In this document: positions 47,132-56,552 of the stretch, one piece after another
Layout of the letters: every line of letters begins with the position of its first letter
Numbering within the stretch: position 1 is the first letter of the stretch
NCBI GenBank assembly: GCA_963804055.1
Contig: CAWDOU010000012.1
Location: 115,506 to 179,505 of the forward strand
DNA: 64,000 nt
DNA from: Bog-473 sp963804055
Lineage (GTDB): Bacteria > Actinomycetota > Acidimicrobiia > Acidimicrobiales > RAAP-2
Direction of reading: 5' to 3'
Made by a program: the position numbers and the translations under genes
The notes under the pieces: model-generated
Databases searched by the model: none
Told to the model about the DNA's origin: nothing
The model's input: the letters and a program-made list of their open reading frames with translations, nothing else

Positions 47132-47182
47132 CGGATCAGCATCGCGCGCACTGAGTGCAGTAGCACGCTCGTGTTCCAAGGT

Positions 47183-48043
47183 TCAGCCCGTCTCGCCCCA
47201 GCCGAGCCGGTTGAGTTCGTGCGCAGCGCTTTCGTCACCAAGAGCGGCGGCGCGTCGCAGTCGCGATTTCAGTTTGGCGTCGTGACCGGGGAGGAAGCGG
47301 CGCCGCACGAGGGCGCCACAGCCACAGAGGCACTTCTGCGTCACGGTCACTGGTACGGCAACCTTGTGATCCCGCCGGTGTGGTTGTTCCGATAGAGGCG
47401 GCACAGGCAGAGCAGACGGGTTGCGCGACGGCAATAGGACGACACCCTCCTCGGGGTCGCCGACACTTGTCGACGCTCCCTCGAGCGCCACAACGCCCGT
47501 CAAAGCGGCCAGAGCGGCATCCACCTGGTCAATGGTCGTCGGAGGCAGGTCGACGCCGTTCGCATCCAAGACGTCGCGTCGGAAGGAACGCTTCGATTCG
47601 TGGGTGGCGCGTGCACGGCCACCGAGCATCGTCGCGGTCGCTGCTGGGTAGACCTCGGCGGCCGTGCCCGCCAGCGGGCCACCGCGGTAGAGCGGGTAAC
47701 GAGAGGCGAGAGCTTCGAAGATTTCGAAGCCGACGCGCATCCACCCGTAGAAGGGATGGTCCCCGGGATCCGTCGGGCAGGCATAGGCCGAGATACCCAG
47801 GGCGCGAAGGTCGCGCTCCGCTCGTCGGCTCTGTCCCGCCAGCGCCCAGCCAGAAGGAGAGTCGATACACACGGCCACGGGGTTATGTTCGGCCACCAGC
47901 ACGACGAGATCCCTCACGGTGAGGCGGGCGGCACGAGCCAGGATCCGCCGGTCACCACTCATTACGACGAGATCGAGACCACGCCGCTCCGCGACGTCGA
48001 CGCCGGCCACGCAGAACTCAGATTCCAACCCATGATCAGCCAT
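47183..48043 (-). CDS. DUF429 (RNase H-like fold) protein with C-terminal Cys-rich module
   Basis: About 286 residues; tandem ATGs at 48046/48043 with GGGGGAG upstream. CVAGVDVAERRGLDLVVM is the DUF429 opening (Asp in a beta strand), and AVCIDSPSGWALAG, RRAERDLRALGISAY, YPAATATMLGG, SKRSFRRDVL follow that family, a resolvase/RNase-H-like fold of unknown activity. The last 60 residues contain QKCLCGCGALVRRRFLPGHDAKLKSRL, a small Cys-rich nucleic-acid-binding-like module that is not part of DUF429. Confidence 0.7.
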   Translation of the reverse strand: MADHGLESEFCVAGVDVAERRGLDLVVMSGDRRILARAARLTVRDLVVLVAEHNPVAVCIDSPSGWALAGQSRRAERDLRALGISAYACPTDPGDHPFYGWMRVGFEIFEALASRYPLYRGGPLAGTAAEVYPAATATMLGGRARATHESKRSFRRDVLDANGVDLPPTTIDQVDAALAALTGVVALEGASTSVGDPEEGVVLLPSRNPSALPVPPLSEQPHRRDHKVAVPVTVTQKCLCGCGALVRRRFLPGHDAKLKSRLRRAAALGDESAAHELNRLGWGETG

Positions 48044-48092
48044 CACGCTCCCCCGCCTCCGTCTCAGGCCGTCGAACGGGACGACGTGAGAA

Positions 48093-48539
48093 TCAGGCCC
48101 CGGCCGGAGGATCGTGGTCCTTCAACGCCTTCACGAGCAGCGCACGGAACTCGGCCCGCTCCGCGTCGTTCAGCCCGCTCAGGATCTCGTCCTCGATGCT
48201 CCCCTGCGCCAACTCGGCCTCCTCGAGCGCCTCGAGGCCGGCGTCGGTGATGTCGACGAGATGCCGCCGCCGGTCGGCCGGGTCACGCCGCCGCTCCACG
48301 TACTCCAGGTCCTCGAGGTCGTTGAGGACGAGGACCCCGGTGTTGGAGTCCATGGAGAGCATCTCGGTCATGACCTGCTGGGAGGAGCCGGGATGGTCGC
48401 GCAGGTAGGCGAGGACCACCATGTTGCGGAGGTTCATGCCCACCAGGTCGACGGAACTGCGCAGGTAGACGGCCCGGGCCAGCCTGGTCAGGAGCACGAT
48501 CGTCCCCGTGGCGGGGCGGGCGGCGGCTCGAGGGCTCAC
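48093..48539 (-). CDS. MarR-family transcription regulator
   Basis: 148 residues from GTG 48539. The winged helix reads NMVVLAYLRDHPGSSQQVMTEMLSMDSNTGVLVLNDLEDLEYVERRRDPADRRRHLVDITDAG, a full MarR core with DxRxxx wing. It is divergent from an MFS exporter 58 bases away with a dyad in between, the classic layout of a local repressor of an efflux pump. Confidence 0.88.
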   Translation of the reverse strand: MSPRAAARPATGTIVLLTRLARAVYLRSSVDLVGMNLRNMVVLAYLRDHPGSSQQVMTEMLSMDSNTGVLVLNDLEDLEYVERRRDPADRRRHLVDITDAGLEALEEAELAQGSIEDEILSGLNDAERAEFRALLVKALKDHDPPAGA

Positions 48540-48576
48540 GGCTCTCAGCCTACCTGCACGGCCTTATCGATCACCC

Positions 48577-48607
48577 CTATAGGATAGTCCCGAAATCATG
48601 ACTATCC
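48577..48607. promoter_or_regulatory. Likely MarR operator overlapping the MFS start
   Basis: GGATAGTC (48582-48589) and GACTATCC (48600-48607) form a perfect 8-bp inverted repeat whose right arm covers the ATG (48598) of the exporter gene. An overlapping smaller dyad CTAT-AGG-ATAG (48577-48587) contains a TATAGG box. Binding here could block both divergent transcripts. Confidence 0.6.
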
Positions 48608-50109
48608 AAGAATTAGGGACCATTCCCGAGGACCAGAGCGCAGCGGGCGACCGCCGCCGCTGGATAGCCCTCGTCGTGGTCTGCCTGGCCATGTTCATGA
48701 ACGCGCTCGACGGCTCCATCGTCAACGTGGCCCTGCCGGACATTCAGAAGAGCCTGGGCTTCAGCCAGTCCGGCCTGACCTGGGTGGTCGACGCCTACCT
48801 CATTTCGTTCGGCAGCTTCCTGCTCCTGGCCGGCCGCCTCGGCGACCTCGTCGGCCGCAAGAAGGTCTTCCTCGCCGGCGTGGCGCTCTTCATGCTGGCG
48901 TCCATCGCTTGCGGGTCGGCCGACAGCCAGGGCCTGCTCATCGGGGCCCGTTTCGTGCAGGGCATCGGCGGGGCGCTGTCCTCCTCGGTGATCGTGGCCA
49001 TCATCGTCACCGAATTCCCGAGCCCGCTCGAGCGCGGCAAGGCGATGAGCGCCTACGTGTTCGTCGCCGTCGGAGGCGGCTCCATCGGGCTCCTCGCCGG
49101 CGGCGTGTTGACCCAGTTCCTGAGTTGGCACTGGATCTTCTTCGTGAATGTGCCGATCGGCATCGCCACGCTGATCCTCGGCCGCTTCCTCATTGTGGAG
49201 AACGTCGGACTGGGCATCAGACAGGGCGTCGACTGGGTGGGCTCCGCACTCATCACCGTGTCGGTGATGGTCGCCATCTACGGGGTGGTCACCGCGACGA
49301 CCTACGGCTGGGCCTCGGCGCACACGTTGGGGACGATCGGCCTCGCCGTCGCCCTGCTGCTCGCCTTCTTCGTGCTCGAGTCGCGCCTGGCCAATCCGAT
49401 CATGCCCCTGCGCATTCTGAAGCTGCGCACGCTGACCGGCTCCGCCGTCATCCGAGGCCTCCTCATCACGGGCATGTTCTCGACCTTCTTCATAGGCGCC
49501 CTCTACTTCGAGCACGTCCTCGGCTACAGCCCGGTCAAGACGGGGCTGGCCTTCCTGCCTCAGGCACTGGTCATGGCGGCGCTGTCGACAGGCATCACGG
49601 CGAAGATCGTGGACCGCTACGGAGCCAAGGTCGTGATGTACCCGGGGATGGCCATGGCGACCCTCGGCCTGCTGCTGTTCGGCTCGGCGGGCCAACACGC
49701 CAGCTACTTCCCCCAGATCTTCTTCGCCTTCCTTCTCTTGGGAGCGGGCGCAGGACTCGCTTTCATGCCGCTCCTGCAGATCGGCATGTCCGAGATCCCC
49801 AACGAGGACGCCGGCCTCGGCTCGGGCGTCGTCAACGTCTCCCAGCAGATGGCGGGCGCCATCGGGCTGGCGTTTCTCAGCACCATCGCGGCCAACCGGA
49901 CCAAGTCACTGGTCGCCAGTGGCCACGCCGCCATCCACTCCCTGACCCTCGGCTACCAGCTCGCTCTCTACATCGCTGCCGCCTGCGTCCTCCTCGGCCT
50001 GATCGTCTCTCCCTTCCTCCTCCGGACCGACGAGTCGCCGGAGGAGCAGAAGCGGCGCATCGAAGAGAACATGCGGAATCCGGAGACGAAGGAGCACCTC
50101 GTCCTGTAG
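48598..50109 (+). CDS. DHA2-type MFS drug exporter (EmrB/QacA family)
   Basis: 503 residues with 14 membrane segments. WIALVVVCLAMFMNALDGSIVNVALP is the first helix with motif D1 (LDxTIVNVALP), WVVDAYLISFGSFLLLAGRLGDLVGRKKVF is motif A, and GIGGALSSSVIVAIIVTEFP is motif B/C region. Exports hydrophobic compounds by proton exchange. Probably repressed by the divergent MarR gene. Confidence 0.9.
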   Translation: MTIQELGTIPEDQSAAGDRRRWIALVVVCLAMFMNALDGSIVNVALPDIQKSLGFSQSGLTWVVDAYLISFGSFLLLAGRLGDLVGRKKVFLAGVALFMLASIACGSADSQGLLIGARFVQGIGGALSSSVIVAIIVTEFPSPLERGKAMSAYVFVAVGGGSIGLLAGGVLTQFLSWHWIFFVNVPIGIATLILGRFLIVENVGLGIRQGVDWVGSALITVSVMVAIYGVVTATTYGWASAHTLGTIGLAVALLLAFFVLESRLANPIMPLRILKLRTLTGSAVIRGLLITGMFSTFFIGALYFEHVLGYSPVKTGLAFLPQALVMAALSTGITAKIVDRYGAKVVMYPGMAMATLGLLLFGSAGQHASYFPQIFFAFLLLGAGAGLAFMPLLQIGMSEIPNEDAGLGSGVVNVSQQMAGAIGLAFLSTIAANRTKSLVASGHAAIHSLTLGYQLALYIAAACVLLGLIVSPFLLRTDESPEEQKRRIEENMRNPETKEHLVL

Positions 50110-50150
50110 CGCCGGCGCCCGACTCATGTCAGCCGACAGGATCGGCGAGG

Positions 50151-50882
50151 TCAGCGAAGAGGATCGAGGCTTTTGGGATCGAGAGTGCCCGCGGCAACGT
50201 CTGCAGCAAGCTCGGAAAGATGGAGGTTGTGACTGCGCGCGTGGGAACGCAGCCTCTGAAAGGCGAGCTCCATGTCGACGTTCGCCGCCTGGCTGATCTT
50301 GCCTTTCGCCTGTTCGATCGTGATGCGGCTGTTGAGAGCCTCGCTGAGCTGCGCGTTCAGGTTCTGCGCGTCCATCGCATCCCGATGCTGAATGATGGCG
50401 ATGGTGGCGATGTCCGCGAGTCCCTGGGCGGCCGTTTCCGCGACCGCCCCGAGAGTCCCCGCATCGACCCGAAAGAGGTTGAGGGCACCGATGGTGATGC
50501 CGCGCAGACGAAGAGGGAGAGCGTGCACGGAGCGGAACCCGGCGTCCACCGCTTGTGGAGCGAAATCGGGCCACCGCGAGCCCGCTGCAGCCAGGTCGAC
50601 GTTGACCACTGCGTTGCCCGTGGCGTAGCAATCGAGGCAGGGTCCCTGGTCGGACTGGAGCTCGTAGAGCTCGAGCACCCGCATCGCCTCCGAAGACGAC
50701 GCCACGACCTGCAGTGCGCCACTCGGCGGGGCCAGCATCACCCCGGCTGCATCGACGTCGAGCACCTCGACACAGCGGCCGGCGAGGTGACTGAGCAGCT
50801 CGACGACGTCGAAATCCTCGACCAGGTTGTCGGCCAATTCGACCAACGTACGGATCAGCAGGTTCTCGTCTAGCAAGGGCAC
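50151..50882 (-). CDS. GAF-ANTAR regulator (second of tandem pair)
   Basis: About 243 residues from GTG 50882, which gives the usual start LLIRTLVELADNLVEDFDVVELLS; an upstream ATG 50981 would overlap the preceding gene by 11 bases. GAF domain (about 20-165, with QGPCLDCYATG) is followed by ANTAR: SRITIEQAKGKISQAANVDMELAFQRLRSHARSHNLHLSELAADV. ANTAR proteins bind paired RNA hairpins and prevent termination; GAF senses a ligand. Followed by a convergent MFS gene. Confidence 0.85.
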   Translation of the reverse strand: MPLLDENLLIRTLVELADNLVEDFDVVELLSHLAGRCVEVLDVDAAGVMLAPPSGALQVVASSSEAMRVLELYELQSDQGPCLDCYATGNAVVNVDLAAAGSRWPDFAPQAVDAGFRSVHALPLRLRGITIGALNLFRVDAGTLGAVAETAAQGLADIATIAIIQHRDAMDAQNLNAQLSEALNSRITIEQAKGKISQAANVDMELAFQRLRSHARSHNLHLSELAADVAAGTLDPKSLDPLR

Positions 50883-50970
50883 TCCCGGATTTCGGGGTCG
50901 TCGGCGGTGCGGGGTCTGGGCAGGCGGGCGACGCGCTTCGTCTCTCTGTATTTGAACACACTGCGCGCGC

Positions 50971-51675
50971 TCATCGTCCATCCAACGTGGCGAAATCGAG
51001 CTTCCGGGAGACGACGTCGCGGGCAGCCTCGGTGATCGACTGATCCATCCCGAATGCGTAGGCGCGCAGGCGCACCAGAGCGTCACCAACGCTCATGTCG
51101 AGCTGCACGGACACCATCCCGGCGGCCTGGTGCACCACGCTGTGAATGTCGGCGTTCAGCTCGAGAGCAGTTTCCCCCGGCTCGGCTCGAGCTTGGACCG
51201 CGAGGATGGTCCGGGCGATCACGTCCGCCATCACCAGGGCATCCGCGTGTTGCTCGTCACGCAACGGGCCCGGTCGATCCTGGAAGACGTTGAGGGCCCC
51301 GATCCGCACCGCGCCGATTCGTACGGGAAACCCGAACACGGCCATTGCCCCCGCAGCGAGCGCCTCGGGTGTGAAGGCCGGCCACCGCAACATGGCCGGT
51401 GCCGTCAGATGCGGCTCGAGGATCACGGATCCGGTCCGGTACGCATCGACGCAGGGCCCTTCGCCGAGGGTGTACTGCAGCTCTTCGATCAGAGCCGAAG
51501 TGGGTCCGCTGGAGCACAAGGAGGCCTGAGGGACGCCATCGTGCAGCACCATCACCCCTGCCCCACTCACGTCGATGACCTCGGCCGCCACCTTGCACAG
51601 CGGGCCCGGCGCTGACGGACTTCCCCCTTCGGCCACGAGGCGAGCCACGATGCGAGCACGCCGATCGGCTGCCAT
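50971..51675 (-). CDS. GAF-ANTAR regulator (first of tandem pair)
   Basis: 234 residues. GAF domain (about 20-150, with GEGPCVDAYRTGSVILEPHL) and C-terminal ANTAR (DIHSVVHQAAGMVSVQLDMSVGDALVRLRAYAF). The usual ANTAR I-xxAxG core is here VHQAAGMVS. Directly upstream of the second GAF-ANTAR gene in the same strand; the two probably come from duplication and form one operon. Confidence 0.85.
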   Translation of the reverse strand: MAADRRARIVARLVAEGGSPSAPGPLCKVAAEVIDVSGAGVMVLHDGVPQASLCSSGPTSALIEELQYTLGEGPCVDAYRTGSVILEPHLTAPAMLRWPAFTPEALAAGAMAVFGFPVRIGAVRIGALNVFQDRPGPLRDEQHADALVMADVIARTILAVQARAEPGETALELNADIHSVVHQAAGMVSVQLDMSVGDALVRLRAYAFGMDQSITEAARDVVSRKLDFATLDGR

Positions 51676-51853
51676 GTCAGGCCGACCGACACTGAAGAGG
51701 AGGAGGAGAGATGCGGAACTGCCGTCTCACTCGCGGGCCTCCTTGCCAAAGGCGGAGCGCTCCACGAGGACCGGGTTTCGCGCATTCCGACGGGAACCCG
51801 TCGGACGTCCTCTCGAGCGTAGCCCGTCTTCTCCGGGCAGATCAGCGGGTCGG

Positions 51854-53727
51854 TCAGGCGCCGCCCGTCGCGGAATCGATGGAGGGCAGCTCCCGCGCCG
51901 AGCCGTCGAGCCACTCGCGCAGTGCCGCCGTCGCACGGACGTCGTCCTCGTTGTACTCGAGGAGCCAGTGCTGCGCCGCCTCCCGTGCCGCCGGGCCCGA
52001 CTCCTCGTCGGTAGCCAGTTCGAATTTGACGATCGCCTGGGTGCCGCCGCCGTCATCACCCCGCCACTCGAACCCGGCCAGCGGCGCCGTTTCCTTCAGG
52101 CTCATGCTGCGTCCGGTGATCAGCTGGGCCTTCATGACCTCAAGGAGGTCGACCCACTCGTCGGAAGCCACGAACTCGTCCACCTCGTCGCGCCGGGCGG
52201 CGGCCGACCCGGTCGGCGAGTCGCCGCATCTGCCCCTGCTCGGCGCTCCTGCTGTAGCAGTAGGCCCGGAGGGTCGCGCCCTCGGTGGCCGCACGGACCC
52301 GCTCCTCCCCGAGCCACGACCAGAATGCCTCGAACGCGGATGAGCTCGCCCGCCTCGATGTCTGGATCCCAGGACGCGAACGCCACGTACCGGGGCTCCG
52401 GAGCGCCGGTACGTCGGTCGCTGACCAGCGCGCCCCAGAGGTAGCAGCCGTCGTTCGTGTTCTCCATGTCCACGTCGACCTCGATGTCGGCCCGCGGGAC
52501 CACGACCGCATTGACGTCGCGCCTGCGGTACGCCGGCGACCCTCCGACGCGGGCTCGGGCCAGCTCAATCTGCACGGCAGCGTTCGACGCACCCGCCCCG
52601 CACACGGCGAGCGTGCGGGCGTCGAGCGTCTCGAGGTCGGCCACCGTGTGGAAGCCGAGCGACGACAGCGCCTCGACCTGCTTGGGCCGGCTGGCGATGA
52701 GATCCCCGAGCGACGTCGCTCCCGGCCGGCCCGACGCCTTCGCCACGAGCCCTTCGACGTCGACCCTGGCCCGGACGAGCTCGGCCGTCCGCCAGTCCAG
52801 CCCCGCGAGATCGTGCAGGGAGCCGATCCCATGCGCCTTGTACAGGCCCCGGCGGCCGGCGCCGACACCTGCAATCAGGCTCAGGTCGGCGACGTCCTCC
52901 AGCTGGTCGCCGCACCACTCCCGCCACCGGCACATGTCGCACTGTTCACAGACGATGGGCTCGGCCAGCAACGCCGAGGCAGCGTCGTCCAGGTGGTCCT
53001 CGGCCGCGTGCAGGATCCCGAGCCGGTGGGCGAATTCGAGCTCGTAGCGCGCCATGGCACTCATGAGCCCGGTTGAACCGCCGCCGACGTACTCGGGACC
53101 GGGAAGGTTGTCGTCGGCGAGATCGTGCCAGACAATCACACCCTCCGAACCGCAGACCCCGGCGGCGAAGCACTCGGGTGAGCCGATACCCGCCGCGTCG
53201 AGCAGGGCGCGGTAGTGGGCCAGTTGCATCAGGTCGCCGACGTGCTTGCGCGCCGCGTGCTCGGGGTCCACCGTCGCGGCGTCGAGGAAGGGCGCCGTCA
53301 CGTCGGAGACGAGCGCGGTACCGGTCCCCTCCTTGCGCACCCGCTCGAGCGCCTTGTGCGACTTGACCTCGACGGGCAGATAGCCCTCACCGTGACGCAC
53401 GAGCAGATCGGGTTGGCCGACCCTGTGTGCCTCGTGGTCGACCGGGAGCCGCCCACCCGCAATGACCAGTGCCCCCGCCTGCATGGCCTGCATGGTCTGC
53501 CACTCCCGGGCGTCGAGGTCCTCGGCGTCAATGACGACCGCGCCGTCCACCCCCTCGAAGAGATTGGCGAAGGTGTCGTCCTCGTGCGCGCTGCCGGCCC
53601 GGTAGAGCATCTGCAGGAACGGCGGGTCGGGGAGAGGCTCGCAGGGCTGCAGGACGTCGAGTTGGACGCGCTGGGGGCAGGTCTTCGCGAAATACGAGTC
53701 TCTCGGCTTGATTTCGACGGCGACCAC
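51854..53727 (-). CDS. TM0106-type RecB-like nuclease with Fe-S cluster motif (frameshifted twice)
   Basis: Starts at GTG 53727 (VVAVEIKPRDSYFAKTCPQR). A PDDEXK nuclease core is seen as GQPDLLVRHGEGYLPVEVKSHK, and the four-Cys 4Fe-4S cluster is formed by CP near residue 17 and CEQCDMCRWREWC near 260. Further on are helix-hairpin-helix-like segments and an RNase-H/YprB-like C-terminal domain ending LLEYNEDDVRATAALREWL. Two frame changes occur: near 52335-52345 (frame one ends WDPDIEAGELI, next continues AFEAFWSWLGEE) and near 52195-52210 (ends LADRVG, next continues ARRDEVDEFVAS). TM0106-type proteins are thought to act in DNA repair or defence; exact role unknown. Confidence 0.7.
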
Positions 53728-53822
53728 AAGGGCATTGTGCCGGGTCGACGTGACACCGGTCGGGATCAGGTCCTGACCTGGCCGGTTGGCCCAAATGGGG
53801 GTGCTGGACCACAATCCGGACC

Positions 53823-54959
53823 ATGGAGGCGACGGAGGAGGGGCCGGACACCGCGGCATTCCGGGCCGAGCTGCGCTCCTGGCTGGAGGATCACCTCACG
53901 CCCGAGGTGGTGGCGGCGGGGCGCCATCAGGGAGAGGGTGAGTCCCTCGAGGTCCTGCGGGCCTGGAACAGGACGCTGGCCGACGGCGGGTGGGCGGCCC
54001 CGTCGTGGCCGGTCGAGCACGGCGGGCGTGGGGCCGACGTCCCCGAACAGCTGGCTTACCTGGAGGAGACGAACCGGCTCGGGGCGCCCGGTCCGGTCAA
54101 CGTGATCGGCGTCTCCAACATCGCGCCGGCCATCATGCACTTCGGCACACCGGAGCAGCAGGAGCGCTTCCTCCAGCCGATGCTGCGCGGCGACGAGATC
54201 TGGTCGCAGGGCATGTCGGAGCCCGACGCCGGGTCGGACCTGGCCTCACTGCGCACGGCCGCGATCGAGGACGGCGACGACTTCGTGATCAACGGGCAGA
54301 AGACGTGGAACTCGCTCGGGCACTACGCCGACTGGTGCCAGCTCTACGTGCGCACGGACCCGACGGCCAAGAAGCACGCCGGCATCACCTGCTTCCTCGT
54401 CGATCTGCGCACACCCGGCATTGAGGCCCGGCCGCTGACGACCATCACGGGCGGGCAGACCTTCGCCGAGCTCTTCTTCACCGATGCCCGCATCCCCCGC
54501 GCCGCCATGCTCGGGCCGCTCCATGCGGGCTGGTCGGTCGCCATGACCACGCTGAGCTTCGAACGCGCCGGCGTGGCCCGGCTGCACCTCTCACTGGCCG
54601 CCCGGCTCGACGAGCTGCTGGCCGACCCCCGGGCCAAGGAGGGCCTCGGCGACCCGGTGGCGCGCCAGCGCCTTGCCGGCATCTACGCCGACATCCGGTG
54701 CATGCGCTTCTTGACCGAGAGGTCGCTGTCGGACCCCGCGGCGGCCGGTGCGGGCGGCTCGCTGGCCAAGCTGTCGTGGGCCCACTGCGACCAGGAGCTG
54801 GCGGCGCTGGCCGTGGACCTGATCGGCATGGACACGCTCGTGCGGTCGGACCGCTGGGGTGAGAACCTCCTCGCCGTGCGCCAGGCCTCCATCGCAGGCG
54901 GGACGACGGAGATCAACAAGAACATCGTGGGCGAGCACGTGCTGGGGCTGCCGCGGTGA
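53823..54959 (+). CDS. Acyl-CoA dehydrogenase
   Basis: 378 residues. WSQGMSEPDAGSDLASLRTAA is the FAD/substrate signature, GQKTWNSLGHYADWC and the C-terminal ASIAGGTTEINKNIVGEHVLGLPR are typical. Catalytic base position cannot be fixed by eye; the set resembles ACADs of steroid and side-chain catabolism (FadE-like). Overlaps the acyl-CoA ligase start by 4 bases (GTGA). Divergent from the RecB-like gene. Confidence 0.9.
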   Translation: MEATEEGPDTAAFRAELRSWLEDHLTPEVVAAGRHQGEGESLEVLRAWNRTLADGGWAAPSWPVEHGGRGADVPEQLAYLEETNRLGAPGPVNVIGVSNIAPAIMHFGTPEQQERFLQPMLRGDEIWSQGMSEPDAGSDLASLRTAAIEDGDDFVINGQKTWNSLGHYADWCQLYVRTDPTAKKHAGITCFLVDLRTPGIEARPLTTITGGQTFAELFFTDARIPRAAMLGPLHAGWSVAMTTLSFERAGVARLHLSLAARLDELLADPRAKEGLGDPVARQRLAGIYADIRCMRFLTERSLSDPAAAGAGGSLAKLSWAHCDQELAALAVDLIGMDTLVRSDRWGENLLAVRQASIAGGTTEINKNIVGEHVLGLPR

Positions 54960-56536
54960 CGGCAGCGCACCCGCCGGCCGCACCGCGGGGCTTCTGGGCC
55001 GCCGCCACGGCCGAGCCCGACCACCTCGCCGTCATCGACCCCGACGGCCGGGCATGGACGGCCGGCGAAGTCCACGGCCAGGCCAATCAGCTGGTGCACG
55101 CCCTGCGGGAGCGCGGGCTGCAGCCGGGCGATCCGGTGGCGATGTTGCTCCCCAACCGGGCCGAGGTCCTCGTGGTGCTCATGGCCCTGTTCCAAGCGGG
55201 GTGGAACTTCGTCCCGTTGAACAGCAACCTGACCGCCGCCGAGGTCTCGTACATCCTCGGCGACGCCGGTGCCAAGGCGCTGGTGGCGGACGGGCGGTAC
55301 GCCGCCGTGGCGGGCGCAGCCGCCGCCGGCGCCGGTGTGCCCGAAGCGGGGCGCATCGCCGTGGGTGCGGCCGATGCCATCCCCGGCTTCGCTCCCCTCG
55401 AGTCCGTGCTGGCCGGCCGCCCGCAGGGGCCGCCGGCGGACCGGGTCGCCGGGCAGTTCATGCAGTACACCTCGGGCACCACCGGGCGCCCGAAGGCGGT
55501 CCAGCGCACCCTCCCCTCGTTCGACCCCGAGACCTGGGTGCAGGTCTTCAGCGGCAACCTGCTGCGTTACGACATCGAGCCGGGCGGCGACGCCGTGCAC
55601 CTCGTGACGTCGCCGATGTACCACATGTCCCCGCTCTCCTTCGGCTACTTCTCGGCGCACTTCGAGCACCCCGTGGTGCTCATGGAGAAGTGGGACGCCG
55701 AGGAGGCTCTGCGGCTCATCGAGCGCTACCGGGTCACCGACACGGCCATGGTGCCCACGCAGCTGCACCGGCTCATGCAGCTCCCCGAGGACGTCCGCGC
55801 CGGCTACGACGTCTCGTCCCTCCGTCAGGTGATCCACGCCGCCGCGCCCTGCCCCGTCGACCTCAAGCGGCGGCTGTTCGAGTGGCTCGGCCCGGTGATC
55901 TACGAGTTCTACGGCGCCACCGAGGGCGGCGGCACCCTCGCCACGCCGCAGGACTGGCTCAGCCACCCGGGCACCGTGGGCCGCCCGTGGCAGGGCGCCG
56001 ACGTCAAGGTGCTCGACGACGAGGGCAACGAGGTCCCCACGGGCACGGTCGGCACCGTCTACATGAAGCTCATGGGCGGCGACTTCCGCTACAAGGGCGA
56101 CGACGGCAAGACGACCGCCAACCGACACGGCGACTACTTCACCGTCGGCGACATGGGCGAGCTCGACGAGGACGGCTTCTTGTACCTCCGCGACCGCAAG
56201 ATCGACATGATCATCTCCGGTGGCGTCAACATCTACCCGGCCGAGGTCGAGGCGGCGCTGCTCTCGCACCCCGCCGTCGGCGATGCCGCCGTCTTCGGCA
56301 TCCCGGACCAGGAGTGGGGCGAGCAGGTGAAGGCCGTGGTCGAACCGGCTCCCGGCCACGTGGCGTCACAGGAGCTAGCCGAGGAGCTGCTGGCCCATTG
56401 CGCAAGCCAGCTGGCCAGGTACAAGTGCCCGCGCAGCATCGACTTCACCGAGGCCATGCCCCGGGACCCGAACGGCAAGCTCTTCAAGCGCCGACTGCGC
56501 GACCCCTACTGGGAACGCGCAGGACGCGAGGTGTAG
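54956..56536 (+). CDS. Acyl-CoA synthetase (AMP-binding)
   Basis: 526 residues. MQYTSGTTGRPKAVQRT is the P-loop (A3), YEFYGATEGG the A5, TVGDMGELDEDGFLYLRDRKIDMIISGGVNIYPAEVE A7-A8 and DPNGKLFKRRLR the A10 lysine. Activates a carboxylic acid to its CoA ester for the dehydrogenase upstream. Family fits medium/long or aromatic acids. Confidence 0.9.
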   Translation: MTAAHPPAAPRGFWAAATAEPDHLAVIDPDGRAWTAGEVHGQANQLVHALRERGLQPGDPVAMLLPNRAEVLVVLMALFQAGWNFVPLNSNLTAAEVSYILGDAGAKALVADGRYAAVAGAAAAGAGVPEAGRIAVGAADAIPGFAPLESVLAGRPQGPPADRVAGQFMQYTSGTTGRPKAVQRTLPSFDPETWVQVFSGNLLRYDIEPGGDAVHLVTSPMYHMSPLSFGYFSAHFEHPVVLMEKWDAEEALRLIERYRVTDTAMVPTQLHRLMQLPEDVRAGYDVSSLRQVIHAAAPCPVDLKRRLFEWLGPVIYEFYGATEGGGTLATPQDWLSHPGTVGRPWQGADVKVLDDEGNEVPTGTVGTVYMKLMGGDFRYKGDDGKTTANRHGDYFTVGDMGELDEDGFLYLRDRKIDMIISGGVNIYPAEVEAALLSHPAVGDAAVFGIPDQEWGEQVKAVVEPAPGHVASQELAEELLAHCASQLARYKCPRSIDFTEAMPRDPNGKLFKRRLRDPYWERAGREV

Positions 56537-56552
56537 CAGTCCACCGATCTCT

